Assembly (NCBI GenBank): GCA_023853785.1
Contig: JAJIRX010000567.1
Span: 1,302,001-1,366,000 of the forward strand
From: Psilocybe azurescens
Lineage: Eukaryota; Basidiomycota; Agaricomycetes; Agaricales; Agrocybaceae
Reading direction: 5' to 3'
Length of the DNA stretch: 64,000 nt
The notes under the pieces are model-generated. The model ran no database searches. It was not told the DNA's origin and saw only the letters and a program-made list of their open reading frames with translations. Numbering within the stretch: the stretch's first letter is position 1; each line of letters begins with the position of its first letter. This document shows positions 1-13,207 of this stretch, piece after piece. A program made the position numbers and the translations under genes.

Positions 1-2772
1 GATACTTAAATCTAAAACACAACTCCTTTGCCACCTTTCCGGACGTTGTGCGTGCCTACACCTTGTTGGATGAACCACATTGATTGACACGACCTCCTAG
101 TTGACCCTTCTTCCCTCACTCGATACCTTGGATCTCAGCCACAACAGAATTAAAAGCCTGCCCACATATCCGGGCAACTTAACTCGACTTAGGGTATGTT
201 TATATAAGACATGTATGATGCCTACTAAATAACATCATAGGTCTTCTCGCTTTCCAGAAACAAAATTACAAGGCTCCCTTCCTACATCGCTCAGTTTAGA
301 AAACTTGAAGTACTGCAAATCGACCGCAATCCAATCGAGTGGCCCCCTAAGGCGGTACTCAGTTCTTTTGACCTGCAGGATGCGAATAATGGAAAAAATT
401 CAATTCGGGGTCTCCTCGATTGGATAGAAGCAGATGGCGTAAATGGGAAGGAATATGATGATTCTGGCTATAGCGAGCAGCCTGAATGGGAAGATGAACC
501 GTGCGTTCGACTCTGTTCACGTAGAGCTAACCTGATCTTAACCTGCCCATACAGCCCTTGGCAATTTCCTTTGCGCAGTGATTATTCAGATGCAACTCCT
601 ACCCCTCATGCAAGGTCATTCTCTATCGACTCGAATACCTCAATATCGTCAATCATTGAATCTTCTCGCGGTGACGGTATTGAGGAACAGAATCATGTCG
701 ACCAAATACCAAGAGTTGGTCCAAACTACACGGAAAACTTTGAGCCACCTTCAAGCTTTTCTAAAGACGCTATTCTGGACAGTTTCTATACATCTTCCCC
801 CATTGACACGGTTCAGTATGACGGGTACCTAGAGCCGGAGCCTATACATAGTCGGACAACGTCACATGCGAGTACTCTCCTTAAACCGCAAGAGTCATTG
901 GTTGCAGGGAAGAAGAGTTTACCAGATCTTCTAAAAGTGCAAAAAATCCCTCCAAAATGACTGCAACTGTGCCAGAGGAAAGGCCACCGTCGCGTATGCC
1001 AAATCTATCCAAGCTGTCTATTGACTCGCCGCTGCCGCCTTCTATGCCTTTTCGTGAAGACTCGGGCTCGTCCACCAGCCCGCTCAATTATTCATTGTCA
1101 ACGTATCCCACAGAATACCAAATAGAGCCTGTTACCCCACCCTTCGTGACCGCTGAACGAAACTCATATTTCCATCGCTCTTCCATGATAGCGATAAACA
1201 ACAACTTACCAAAGTCTCTATTCTGTCTACTCGATTCCGCGCGGACTATTTTATTTGCAATGGGACAATTGTACCAAACTCTGGAACATTATGTGCATCA
1301 AGGAGCGGATGAACGACTTTCGTCGATATTTAAGAAGGTTCTCGACCCTGCAAATGTCAATATGCTGCATTTAATCCGCTCCCTTGACCGCTTCGATTAT
1401 GTCAGTCAGAAATCAATTCCCTCACCTGCAGTTTGTCGTGGATTGGTGGAATGTTGTCGAGATACTGTAGCCACATTCCGCAAGGCTGTTGGCCTCCTAG
1501 TTCTGCAGATTGGCCTTGACTTGACCGATGACCCGCGATACGTACGGTGGCTCATCTTGGAATTATATGCAACAACAGCCGAGCTTTCTTTTGCCTGGCA
1601 AGCCATAGTTCCTGAAATTGAGTCTCTCAAACCGTATCTATATGGCAGCATCTTTTCCAATGGCTCGTCTTTTTTTGATCAATGGAGGGTCAGATGCGTC
1701 TGGATCCAATTCAGAAGAGTCGTCGACGGTTGTACGCCTTCGGCCAACTGAATCGGGCTTTGGAGCGGTAAGAGCCAGGACTGCCCGACGCCACGCTGGC
1801 TCGTTTAGTTCGAAGGATGTCCAGATAGGCAAAGAACTTCCGTCTTACGACATTGTACCAAGTATGGCGGGGGCCTCGCCACGCATACTCCGACGCTGAG
1901 AACACCAAAACGCCAGGCGACCGCCCCAATAATAACATCACCATCTTCCAGTACCTCCTCATACCCTTTCAATCCAACTTCTTTACATGCCGGTCCCTCT
2001 ACACCAAGCTTCCCGGTGCGTCATCTCCGCCACGCCTCTCAGAGTTCACTTCTGGAGTCATCGTCTCTTGTGTCACATTCTTCGTCTATGGATTATTCCA
2101 CTTCTCATCAAACGGCTAATTCGGACGTTCTCCGCGCAATTCAGCGTGCTGTTGACCTCGCACCGACTGTATGGGACCAAATTGAGGAACTGTTAGCTGA
2201 TATCTTGTATACGAACCACGATACCAGGGAAACCCTTGGAAAAGCACGAACCGTCACCAAAAACTTATCCCAGCATGCATCCGATATGTTGGAAGGATAT
2301 CCTGAGGTTGATCGAAGGCTCCTTCGCGAGGACGCCCATCTTTTCCTGAAGGTAAATTTATTCTCATCATAATGTTCAACTATCTAACGATTCGTAGGCA
2401 ATCGTTCAACTATCGAATGCCTTGAAAGGGCATAACAATTCTCATTCCATATCAGCCGCATTGAAGCATAACATGGTCAAATTGTCTAATTTCACAGAAG
2501 ACTTTGCCATATTGCTGCACGTTTCTTCCATTTCATCTTTCACTCCGCGCTCTAGTCCTCCCACATCCTATTCCAAATTTGCGGCATATAATAACAGTTA
2601 TCAACTGGTCGAAGACAACCTTTTGGGTTCCAGTCTCTCGAGATCAAGAAGCGCACAGCCTAGTTTGAATAGTCCTCTGCCTGCCCCATCTTCATCCATC
2701 AAACCATCAAGCGTCCCTAGACGCCCTTGGCTTGTTCGAGAGGCATCTGTTGACAGTAGTGACCCTGGATGA
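1..2772 (+). CDS. SOG2: SOG2-like leucine-rich repeat protein (3' part; starts upstream of window)
   Basis: SOG2 proteins combine N-terminal leucine-rich repeats with a SOG2 domain and act in the RAM kinase network that controls polarity and cell separation. The first visible exon (about 3-47) and the next (from 101) encode LRR text such as [12 protein letters not shown]. After introns at about 48-100, 195-256 and 501-554 comes a serine-rich linker ending [11 protein letters not shown] probable 41-nt intron lies at 937-977. The SOG2 domain runs from about 1140 to 1640 ([32 protein letters not shown]). The C-terminal half includes [14 protein letters not shown] and [14 protein letters not shown], then an intron at 2352-2397 and a tail with [13 protein letters not shown]. 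The frame is lost by one base at a T7 run (1670-1676) and a G5 run (1869-1873). I read both as sequence errors. The true N-terminus is outside the window. Confidence 0.87.
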
Positions 2773-3240
2773 CTATTGCTCTAGTTAGACGACGTCGCTC
2801 GATATTTATGTTTATATCATATACGTAGTCCTTTTGTAACAAACTTCGATCAAGACGTATTAGGGATGCACCAACCCCTGCAACGACAGTATGTACAAGT
2901 ATGTAAGTTATAATGTTGATCTAATGCATCTTTATATGTGGCTCGTTGGATTCTATCAGGCGTGTAGATTGAATTTCAGCCTAGTATGTGTTTACCGTAT
3001 CGACTGATAGTGATAAAAGGGATGGCCGACCAAAGTTTGTACGGAAAGTCTATTATATGTGTACATCAAGCTATCGATCGGTACATCATAAAGCCTTCAA
3101 CTTTCTCAATAAAAACTGAAGCTCGAATCCGCGAAGCCCTGTAAATAAAATCTGTCAGGGTACGACCTTGATTCCGGTAGAAAGCATTATATAAACTTGC
3201 CTGTGAATCTCTTGAGCAACCAAATTATATAACTGATACT
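2773..3240. other. Convergent intergenic region, no gene seen
   Basis: This 468-bp stretch separates the 3' ends of the SOG2-like gene and the RNA-dependent RNA polymerase gene. It is AT-rich, has stops in every frame and shows no repeat or RNA gene I could recognise. It probably holds the two 3' untranslated regions. Confidence 0.6.
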
Positions 3241-6200
3241 TCAGCCCCGGTTTTCATTCATACTCATAACCTCCAGTTTATCTAGACAATCAAAGATAAT
3301 TCCCAGAGCGATAAGTCCGAAACTGTTGGCGCCGAATTCATTGCATTGGCGAAGACTGTAACCCCAAGCAAACCACGCAAGTTCGAGACCAGTGATTAAT
3401 TCCGCATAAGTGTTAGTGGGTTTGATACCAACTTCTAAGAGGCTTCGTTGAACATCTCTAACAAGAGTTTCTCCATGTAGGCGCATGCGATAAATTCGGT
3501 CTTTTCTCCAGCGTTTCTGAGAGCATTTTGCTAAAATGGTACCAACAACAATCTCTGCCTCCAACAGCTGCACTCCAGGAGTATTCGATAGTGTGTGGGT
3601 GGCAGAGATATACCTCAATTCATCTGCGTAACGCTTGAAAAGTATCAAAATCTCGGGGGGAGTGTTGTCGTTAATAAGCGCAGAGTCGCCAAGATATTGT
3701 TGGACCCTTTCCAGCAGAGCCAGGGAAATAGGGTCGGATAAAGCTTTCTTGCGTGGTTCCGCTGTAGAAATAGGTTCCGGTTCATTAAGCGTAATTGAAC
3801 GAAACAAGTAGCCCAACGCTCTACTTGATTCATAATAATCTGTATGTCTGGGAGATACCACCTCCGCTGCATGCCAATCAGGTTTACATCGGATGAGGGT
3901 CCTCGGGAGCTCGTTCGTGTCCAGGTCTGGAGGACTTCCTGATTTGGGATAATCCACTGCCTAAGAAATGGGTAAGAGCCATCTTGAGTGAATGGTATAT
4001 CGACTTACATGGGAACATAGTTCTGCGAGATATAGACAATTGGGGTCGCGGATTCCATCCTATAATATTAATATTGAGACCCATTCAAATCCAGAGAGCT
4101 GTAAACTCTTACGCTGGACTGATCTAAGGTATCAATAGTAAGGATATGTTTGTAAAAAGAATCACCGACTTTGACTCACCTGCTATAACGAGAAGCCTGT
4201 CGGATAGAAGGCCCTGCAAGGTAAATGTTAGTGGTAATAATGAACGGGAGGTGATAGCAGAAAGAACAGAAAGTTTATACCAAGAGATCTGAATTGATAT
4301 ATTCTACAACGAAATCGCATATGTCGTTAACATGCACATTTCTATCTCCCGGAAGTTTGTACGGGTCAAGAGCTTCATAAGCAGCAGGGTCTTCCAGAGT
4401 TCTCGGTAGCACAGGTTCGTAACAAATTACTGAAAAGAGATCACTGAAACATAGTTGACATAAAAGCCGAGAACGGAATTCTAAAAACATACCCGTCAAC
4501 GTCACCGCCTGCAAGGCAGGACGCCAATGAACGAGACCCTATGATATTCAATCAGACAATTTCCAAAACCGTGTACATAGACAACTGATGATATTCCTCA
4601 TACCTTTGGAAGGCATGACGACTACATTTCTCAAGTGGCCAAATAGACAGTTTGCAGGAGGTTTACCAATCGCACGGACGCGTTGTACTTGCGTTGTTTT
4701 CAATATGTTAGTTCTTCAACAATCGAAAGAAGGAACGCACTATCTCCTGGATGGGCAACAGGACTTCTCGAAATACTAACGTTTCCTGATATCCATATAG
4801 GTGCCTCCGTGCGCGTCTGGATACACACTGAAAGACAAAAAGAGGGTTTAGTGGAGGCCTTGAACTAGATACCGATGATAATCTTGCCATAGATCTCCCC
4901 TTCGCTCAAGCAAAATACGTTTTTACGTCCTTCTGCCTCATAGGCAGGGCCTTCGTCTGCTACCCCCACAAGAAGGTAGCTTTGGGGCACAGGAATTCTA
5001 GCACTGTGCTTGATGTCGCGCAGTATATCTGTCATCGCAACTTGGCGTATCTGGCGTAAGAAGGGATTATCCACTGCAATGGTTTTACCGTCAGAGGTGA
5101 GGTCCATGTTGTACTTGTCCTTGAGACGAGTCAGAATGTCTCGTAGTCGGTATGCTGATCCAAGGTTGTGTGACTTCAGAACATCTCTGAATTGATTGAT
5201 AGAATCGTCAATTGTTTTTGCATCCGCAACAGCAGCATCTTGAAGCTCTTGAAGAGCCTCCTTTCGAACTCCTAGATCTTCAAGGACCATAACAAGCGGG
5301 CTGGAAATTTGGCAAAATATCAGCAAAAAAACTTTCGGACAATATTTTTATTCACCGATTTAGATAACAGGTATTGGGAAGTTCGAATGCCTGCGCAATT
5401 TCAAGGGGGCAATTTTGTTATCTCTGACTTCAAACTTCCTCATAGATGGTCGTAATCTCATGTGAATGTTATTCCCGTTTTTGTCTAACTCTTCGTCGAT
5501 CACTACCACGCCCTTGTAGCCTAAGAATCTGATCTGATACTGTTTTGAAACGTGAACTCGCATATTCAGCACGAAGACAAAAAAAAAAGCTTACTGCAGA
5601 AGGTTTGAGTGTACTTCCTGTGCTCGCTCTGTTCTCCCGTAATTTCGCCCAAATCTTATCACCAAGAGCCCTAGATATAGTGCCCACACCATCCGTGAAG
5701 AGATATGGTTCTTTCCCAATATCTGGCATCTCATCCCATTCATTTCTCAGAATATCTACAGATGGATCTGTGGCAGTGAATGCTTGTGCAAGGCGCGCGG
5801 CATACTTTGAAGGCTGTTTGAAAAGTTCGGTCCCTGCAAAATTGCCTAGAGATTCTCGTATATACTCTGCGTTGACATTGCCTCTCTGAGGGTGAAGGAA
5901 TGGATTCATGAACCACACAGCATGTTCGCGCAAGGCTGAACTCGAATAAGCTAAGAACTCGAACCGACGACCGGCAAGTTCGAATCCTTGCTTAAGAATC
6001 CCTCCGACGCGCTCAACAAGAAAGGATGCTCCGTCGACTTCACGAGCCCAACGGTACTGCAAACGATCTTCGTCCCTAAAATCAACACGGAGGAAATGGT
6101 CTTCAAAACCTTGATATTGACGGATAACGCGATTTGACTGTGAAGCATATGGGCCTTCCAGAATCATTCGCGTAGGCGTAAATGTTACGTGATAGCAACG

Positions 6201-7559
6201 GAATGCTTCGCGAGGCATGGTGAAAGTCTCCTTTGAGCGGGTCACTGTATCTTCAAAGCAAGCCTGGGGACTTTTCCAAGATGGTCTTTCCCTCATCTTT
6301 TCGTTATAGCGGCGCAGCAGATCACCCATGAAAGAATTGCCATGATGCATTAACGAGGGAATTCGAAGTATGAGCCAGTCAAGATCATCCGTGTGGATAA
6401 GGCCATTGTGCAGAAGTGATTCCAATTGGAAAGCGACTGGCCATTCGAATTTTGCGAGAGTTCTGTGAATTTCAAACATGCGCTTGGGTTTGAAGAATTG
6501 ATTCTTGACGGCTTCAATTTGTACGGGACCACGAAGATGTTTAACCATACTTTTGATAGGCCGGCAATTTCGCACATTTTGGTAAATTCTTCAACAACAT
6601 CCATGTCTGGGTGATTGTAGAGGACAATTCTGATTTGAGGCGTGTAAGGCGCCACTGTTGCATGGGCTGCATTTATTGCACCTATCCGTTGCTTGTATCT
6701 TTGGTTATCAACAGTGAATTCGCCTGTCATCGGGCGATGAAATTGGATGCTTTCTAAGACAGGTGGTGTGAGGGTATCAAAACAAATGTCTACACACAGA
6801 GAGTTGAATATTCAAGCAGTGCATGAGCAAAGGACAAGTTTAAACATACATGGCTTGCCGTCGTAGCCAGCTCCAATTTTTTGAATGCTTGCAAAGTTTA
6901 TAGCGATGCTGCGTCCCTCTTCTTCTGTCAATTGATTTCCGAGCTATAAAAAAAGACATGGATGAGTTTCAGTCCTAGGGCAAGCATGGAGCGAGTCTTA
7001 CGGTGATACGGATCAGTTTATGATCATATTCGAAATGAAGACATCCGTAGCTGTTCCTGGTATAGTCGCGCTCCCATTCAACGGAAAAGGCACGCGGTGG
7101 TTGTGGTACGTTCTTTTTCTCCGGATACTGGGATTGATAGAAAATGCCAAATTGAACTGTGTCGATGCGTAATTTTGTGTCAAGAGCCCATACTTTTTGC
7201 TGCCGTTCTTCCTCTATATCAGGATTAACGTACGGCGTCTTTTTCAAAGTAAGCGATAGATGTTCTGGAGGGGGCTTTCCTGACTTGGAGAACTTGAGCT
7301 TCCTTTTGTCGATCTTGATGCGGTCATTGAAGACGTATCCGAGGAATCTGGATCCAATCGTATCAGTCGGAAGAGTCAAAACCCCAGTACCGTCGTTTCG
7401 AATGCCACCAGCGGTGCTTTCATTCAGTTTGACCCGAAAGTTGATCAATCTGCCTTCAGTGACTGGTGCAAAATCTTCTGAATGAAGGACCGCTGCGATG
7501 GCACGAGTTACTGTCCACTCGTTGACTTCATTGGGAATATTTCGGATGTATAGGTCCAT
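3241..7559 (-). CDS. RNA-dependent RNA polymerase (RNA silencing, QDE-1/RDR type)
   Basis: Cellular RdRPs make double-stranded RNA that feeds Dicer in fungal RNA silencing. The gene starts MDLYIRNIPNEV at 7559 and reads leftward through many short introns. The N-terminal region is at 6975-7559. The core at 5590-6575 carries RGNVNAEYIRESLGNF and FTDGVGTISRALGD. Further core sequence at 5390-5550 includes YQIRFLGYKGVVVID. Next come YPDAHGGTYMDIR and HPGDIQRVRAIGKPP near 4650-4840, and then the metal-binding motif GGDVDGD. That motif is split by a 49-nt intron (4444-4492) between its glycine and last aspartate. The C-terminal exon 3241-3957 holds LPRTLIRCKPDWHAAE, a family hallmark. Every catalytic element I looked for is present. 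One break at the T4 run 6551-6554 (A4 on the coding strand) shifts the frame after CEIAGLSK and looks like a one-base undercall. The start is supported by a conserved N-terminus and an AT-rich leader. Confidence 0.93.
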
Positions 7560-7766
7560 CTAAAAGAAGATATTTAGACAACTAGTTAAGAGAGATGGCG
7601 GTTTCGAACAAGCGCAGATGTCGTCGATCTGATCTGAGATATATAAGTATTCCCAAAGTTGAGTGGCACAAAAGAACACAGAAGGAAACCTGGTCCCTGA
7701 ATCGGACCGAGTCTGCCGCCCCTAAAAGGACCCAAGCATTGTCGCATTAGACCTGCGCTTGCCAAG

Positions 7767-8997
7767 ATGCCGTCCGATTTCAACAAAATAACAATCTTGC
7801 ATTTGGTCATGTCCTATATACAGGTTCTTAACCACAGCATAGCAGGACTCCTCGCCAATATCTCCCATTACGCCAAACCCGCGATACAAAACTTCCGGGA
7901 AATAATCCATTTCAAAGCGAACTGCTATATTTCTACTTCTTGGCTTGTATCCATATCTACGATAGTGTTTCTTTGGATTTGGTGGGCTTTCAAAATCGGG
8001 AAGACTTCCAGCGGGAAAAAGGCACCTCTGCTCGCAATTCAGGCTCTTTCTGCGGTCTTCACACCGGTTTCGGTTGCATGGCCTCTTTCTTTTGCCTCAT
8101 TTTTCAGGAACATCAGACTGGCAGGACCTGGGTGCGTCGAAATCGATGTTATTGCTCTGCTTCATCATATCTGCAATGGTGATATCGAATTGCGGGACTC
8201 AAACGACTTGCATCATCTATTTCGAGGGAAACTCCAAGTATATGGGTGGAATATCAAGATATACATACAACCACAATGGTGGATCAAGACTTCAATTTGG
8301 ATTCTTGGACAACGTTTTTCTTTCATTCCTGTGAGCTCATCTTACGAGTGTTGCTATCATTCAAGGGGATTGACAACTCCACCCGAAGGTACAGTCTCTG
8401 ACAAGTGGTAAGCAAACGACCGTCCGTTAATGCATGAAGTTTTTCATCGCTTGAAAATAGAAGGCCCAAAAGCATACTATCGTTCAGCAAAGTTAATGGC
8501 AAGTGGCAACGTGCCTCGCATCGACCTTGATTTTATACCCTATTTGCACCTCCAAAAGAGATTTGTCGCATACAACTTGCTCTTCAGCCAAAATCGTCGA
8601 CCGTACTGGAGTTTTCTTGCCTCCGATCTGGACTTGGATTCTCAACGCTTGAATACATGCTCTGTTCGATGCCTTTCCTTCCGTATCTTGCCCACGAGAA
8701 AGAAGGCTGCAAAACTAATAGAAAATCGACACCTCTTTTACAAAAATGCAGGACATTGTTGCTCTGTTTTCCACGGAACCCATCGTAATCGAAGACGTCA
8801 TCAATATATCCTATGAGCATGTAGCTACTCTGCGGGAGAAGGAGAGAAACCTCGTCGGTGACGGGAAAATACGAAGAGCCCTCATAAGACAGATTGGCTT
8901 GACTGGATGGCGCGAACATAGATTGATGCTGCTATGGGAGGCTGCCTTGCTGCGTTCAGGATATTTGAATCGTTGGCGCATGATTATAAGAAAGTGA
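7767..8997 (+). CDS. Hypothetical protein with N-terminal membrane segments (exon structure uncertain)
   Basis: I do not recognise this gene. The first open stretch (7767-8411) starts MPSDFNKITILH. It contains a hydrophobic segment, LVSISTIVFLWIWWAF, and a second apolar stretch after LLAIQALSAVFTPV, which suggests a membrane-anchored N-terminus. A second block (8430-8700) reads HEVFHRLKIEGPKAYY. The last block, from about 8755 to 8997, follows a plausible acceptor (tgcag) and reads DIVALFSTEPIVIEDV and so on, ending at a TGA at 8995. The blocks lie in different frames, so introns and probably homopolymer errors are involved. It is divergent from the RdRP gene, with about 207 bp between the starts. 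It could also be a decaying gene, or pieces of two genes. Confidence 0.4.
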
Positions 8998-9090
8998 TGT
9001 TACATATAGAGATAAAATCAACTTGTCCGAGGTATTACGCAGACGCTACATAATATAACCTTCGCCCGCATGTTTTGGCCGGTCATAGGT

Positions 9091-10735
9091 TCAGTACATC
9101 AAAGTCTCTAGAATTGCATCAAGAACGCGAATTGCGTCCGGAATATGGAATTTCTCATACTGCAACCCAATAGGGATGCTGTAGTTTCATGTCAGATTTT
9201 TTTTTAGGAAGATCAATTAGAGGTACCACTCACTCCCATCCAGTAACCCTTCTGACTGGTGCATTTAATTTCAAAAAGCATCTTTTTTGAATCTCTGCGC
9301 TTATCTCGGCACCAACGCCCGCTGTCATACCTGCCTCATGAACAATGACCAAACGGCCAGTTCTACTAACACTCTCTGCTATGGTGGCAACGTCCCATGG
9401 TAAAATAGAACGTAGATCTATGAGTTCAATGTTTGCGGAACGCAATGAAGATGGAATGACTGATTCCAATTCTGGAGGAGGGGTTCGCAGAAGGTGAAGA
9501 GCGGTTTCACAGTGATACACGGGCGTGCCCCAGGTCAAAAGAGTGAGATCTGATCCTGAAACGAGTATTTCAGCTTCACCCAATGGAAGTTCGTAATCGT
9601 CTATAGGAACTTGTTCGACTTCGAACCGTAACTTGTCAGGATCTAAAGAAAGGGTTATAAGGTGACCGTATACTGACCCGCAGAACGATATAAAATTTTG
9701 GGCTCCATGAAGATCACCGGATTGGGATCACGAATGGAACTCAGAAGCAATCCTTTCGCCTGAATGGGAGAGCGTGGTATCACGACCTGTACATTAGACC
9801 GTAAGACACAAAAGATGAAAGATAGTTAGTTGAAGTACTTACTTTCAAGCCGGAGGCACCCATAAAAAACCTTCTGGTGATTGTGAATGATACAAAGCTC
9901 CATGTCCCTGAACAAATACTCTTGAATCCAGCAACCAGTAGCCATATTTAACGCACTAACGACAGACATGGTGGGCGTTCGAATTGTAAGCCCACCCGCA
10001 TTGTAACTCCCTCCGGAGCGGTATCTGATCTTTGCAGCTTCGTTGACTATCTACAGGGGTGTAAAAAGTGAGATTGAGCCAATTTATGATTGTGCATAGA
10101 AAGTATGAACCTGATCGAAAGCAGGAAATATATAATCCGCAAACTGGATTTCTGCAATGGCAGTATGGCCCATAAGAGCAAGCCCAATTCCAAATCCTGC
10201 GATGCCTTGCTCGGTTAGTGGAGTGTTGAAAACGCGTTCTTTGCCTTTGGGAACAAGATGTCAGCTTTGTAGATCTAAATTGTTTCGTATCACGAACCAA
10301 ATTCCTCTGCAAGGCCCTGGGACAGAAATGGTAAGTGGTGTAAGTTCACATAGTTGAATAATAACAAACCATCGTGCATCTGAAGACTCCACCGAAGGCG
10401 ACATCTTCTCCGAATACGACGGCATTCTCATCCTTTGCCAAAGCAATACTCATCGCATCTCGAATAGCTTGGTAGGTATTCATCTTACGTGTTTCGCGAC
10501 CTCCAACAATAATTCGCGATGGCGCCGAGGAGTCTTCATCCGCCCATTTAATTCCTGGAGTACGCAGACCGGCCTCGCGCTTTGTTCTGAGAATCTCAGA
10601 TGATGCGACGGATGGTAAATGACCATCTGCAGGTGGGGCTGTTACCGTTGAATTGCATCGTATGTGTCTAGCAGACGAAGAAAGGGAAAAAGAGGACAAT
10701 CGTCTAGAAAGAGATAGGGATTTGAGGGTGTTCAT
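9091..10735 (-). CDS. BCKDHB: 2-oxoisovalerate dehydrogenase E1 beta subunit, mitochondrial
   Basis: This is the beta subunit of the thiamine-dependent E1 of the branched-chain ketoacid dehydrogenase complex, which degrades the keto acids of Leu, Ile and Val in the mitochondrial matrix. The N-terminus is rich in Ser and Arg, like a mitochondrial presequence ([16 protein letters not shown]). It is followed by [16 protein letters not shown] and [16 protein letters not shown]. Later exons give [60 protein letters not shown] and [11 protein letters not shown]. The last exon ends with [10 protein letters not shown] before a TGA at 9091-9093. PDH E1 beta is less likely because [13 protein letters not shown] is a BCKDH signature. 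The frame is lost at the A6 run 9864-9869, immediately after SQSPEG. One further base there restores FFMGASGLK. The start is 154 bp from that of the divergent creC gene. Confidence 0.93.
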
Positions 10736-10889
10736 GAAAGAGAGCGGAAAGAGGGCTAAGATCCGGATTTGCCATCACAGCTGAGTGTGTAGTTCAAGTT
10801 CAAATTATCTTTCCCAGTGTCGGCGCGGTCCTCTTTCTTATTTGGGACGCGACCACACTTGTCCTCATATCTCTACCCTGCGTCCACTC
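10736..10889. promoter_or_regulatory. Divergent promoter region, BCKDHB and creC
   Basis: This 154-bp interval separates two divergently transcribed start codons, so it must hold both core promoters and both 5' leaders. I see no clear TATA box. Confidence 0.6.
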
Positions 10890-13207
10890 ATGGAGAACGA
10901 CTCGACATTTGTGGCCCCAGAAGGCGTCTATTCAGTCACTGACGAGCATAAGCCAAACCATGCTCAAAACCTGGCTATGAGTGTCGGGACTGCGATCTAT
11001 CCCTCCAAAGTTTCTAGTGTTGTATTGCGTTTTCCACCACCAAAGCAAGGAAATGTACCAGGCTTTGCTGGACTCTTGGGCGGTGGAAAGTCTGAGCCAA
11101 AGAAGGACAAAGTAGAAAAGACAGCTAAGGATCGTGACGATGGTATCAGTTTGTCCAGCAGCGACACTCCAGATGAAAGTGATCCACCCCCGCTGTCTGC
11201 CGCAGACCAGGCAAATGCATCGCAGTCGCCTGAATACCACACACTCTTCTCCCATCCTCCAGCTGCTGGAAAGAAGAAAACCGCAGCCAGGCCAAAGCAT
11301 AATATTCGAACTACCTCGTCCACCTTTATTACCCGAATTCAGACTGCCGAAGGATTGACGAAAACTCTCCAGTCTAAACAAGGGGATGTCACCTTTCTAT
11401 TTTATAATATGGCTAAAAGCTTCGTCTGGATTGAGGCAGGGTCCAAGGCCAAAGTATATATGATCCATCTTTCTGTTACACTCTGTTAACGTAGTTGCCC
11501 CATCCAAGGAACCTTTATCTAGAATCACCTTTTCAGCACATCCAACTTGCCATGATATCAATATATCGACAGCCACTTCTGACCGTCTAGACGTGATAAT
11601 TGGCTTCAATACGGGGGATCTGATATGGTTAGGTCAGTATTTGTTAAGAGCCACCTAAACACACCAATCTAACCTCTAGTACAGATCCAATCAATTCACG
11701 GTATGGGCGGCTCAATAAGCAGGTAGGCACATCGCGAGCATATCAGCACGATGAAAACTTACCATATTCAAAGGGCTCTATATCAAGTTCTCCCTGTACG
11801 GCGGTGAGATGGGTTCCATCGTCGTCAACACTCTTTCTGGTTTCACACGCAGATGGAACAATAATTGTCTATGATAAAGAGCGAGAGGATGGGGCCTTCA
11901 CTCCTCAAGATCCAAACTTGGGGACCAATGATATGCCGTCTAACTATATGACCTCGCCCACTGACGGAATAACGCAAGAGTGGGACCCTGTAGACAACAT
12001 TTTTGTAACAATGCCCCCATGGCATCCGGTAACATCTGGCGGGGGTGCTCTAAATGCTGCCGGGAAGTCGGATAAAGAGAAGGCTGCCAAAAATCCTGTC
12101 AGTCACTGGCGCCTTTCAAAGCAAAGTGTCGTTGGTGAGTTATGTAATATCGTAGTATGTCCTAGCTCTCAGAGACATCGTGAAATAGATTTCGTCTTCT
12201 CCCCTGACGTAAAATATGTCGCCGCAATATCAGAAGACGGTTGTTTAAGGGTCATTGACGCCCTAGCTGAGCAGTATTTATACTCTTACTCTCAACTGAT
12301 CTAGATTTAACTATGACCAACAGACTTGTCGACTGCTACGCTTCGTACTTCGGGGCTCTAACATGTGTGGCCTGGTCACCAGACGGTCGATTCATCTTGG
12401 TGTGTAGCAGATATTATTATGATGCATGATGATATTTCTTTACTCGCGTTCCGGTCAAGACTGGAGGCCAGGATGACCTCTTGACAATTTTCTCACCTTG
12501 GGAGCAACGCGTAATAGCTCGATGTCAAGGCCATTCGTCATTTGTGTCATCAGTTGCCTTCGATGAACTACGGTGCGATGGCAGGACGTATCGCTTTGGT
12601 AGCGTCGCTGAGGACAATAAATTAATCTTTGTGAGTGTCCCAACATAAATGATTTCCTTTATTCTATGTTGCTCATCGTGAGTTCTAGTGGGATTTCTCA
12701 AGTGGGGCACTTCATCGTCCAAAGTTTCAGGTATGTGGTAATGTCCAATCTCCTCATCGTTTTGCTCCATGATCGAATCAGGCGACACATCACCAACGCA
12801 TGTCTGTATCCTCCACCATATCTCTGGCTTTTAAGCGAGACCGCTCAGCCCAGTACTTACCCGCCACCAATTCCCCTGGACTTGAAGAATCGGCATCACC
12901 ACGGTTTCATCCGGCCCCTTCTCGGAATGAGATCGCCTTCGTACAACCTGTTCTTGTAAGTTTGCCATGTTCAGTATCGCCTTTCTACACGTTTCATGGC
13001 GTTCTCTAGATAAAGCAGTTAGAGTGTGATCTCCTCACGGTCATTCAATTCCTTCCTCGTAGCATTCTGACAGCAACCAAAGGCGGTCAAATCAGGCTGT
13101 GGATACGCCCGCTTGCATTAAGACCCAGGTTCCTTAAACACAACAAAACTGCCGCAATTGACCCTCAAGATTTGGTACCCAATCGGGCTGGATCTCTTCT
13201 ACCCTGA
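10890..13207 (+). CDS. creC: WD40-repeat protein CreC/WDR20, deubiquitinase cofactor
   Basis: CreC, the fungal relative of WDR20, binds and activates the deubiquitinase CreB (USP12/46 type). In Aspergillus it takes part in carbon catabolite repression. The start is [20 protein letters not shown] proline- and serine-rich linker is followed by [15 protein letters not shown]. The WD40 part begins with [31 protein letters not shown] and [20 protein letters not shown]. It continues through [61 protein letters not shown] and [16 protein letters not shown] variable insert rich in Ser and Pro (about 12790-12950) precedes the final repeat with [14 protein letters not shown], and a TGA lies at 13205-13207. 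Introns are short and the splice phases I checked are consistent without frame repair. A direct role in glucose repression in this organism is inferred. Confidence 0.92.
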
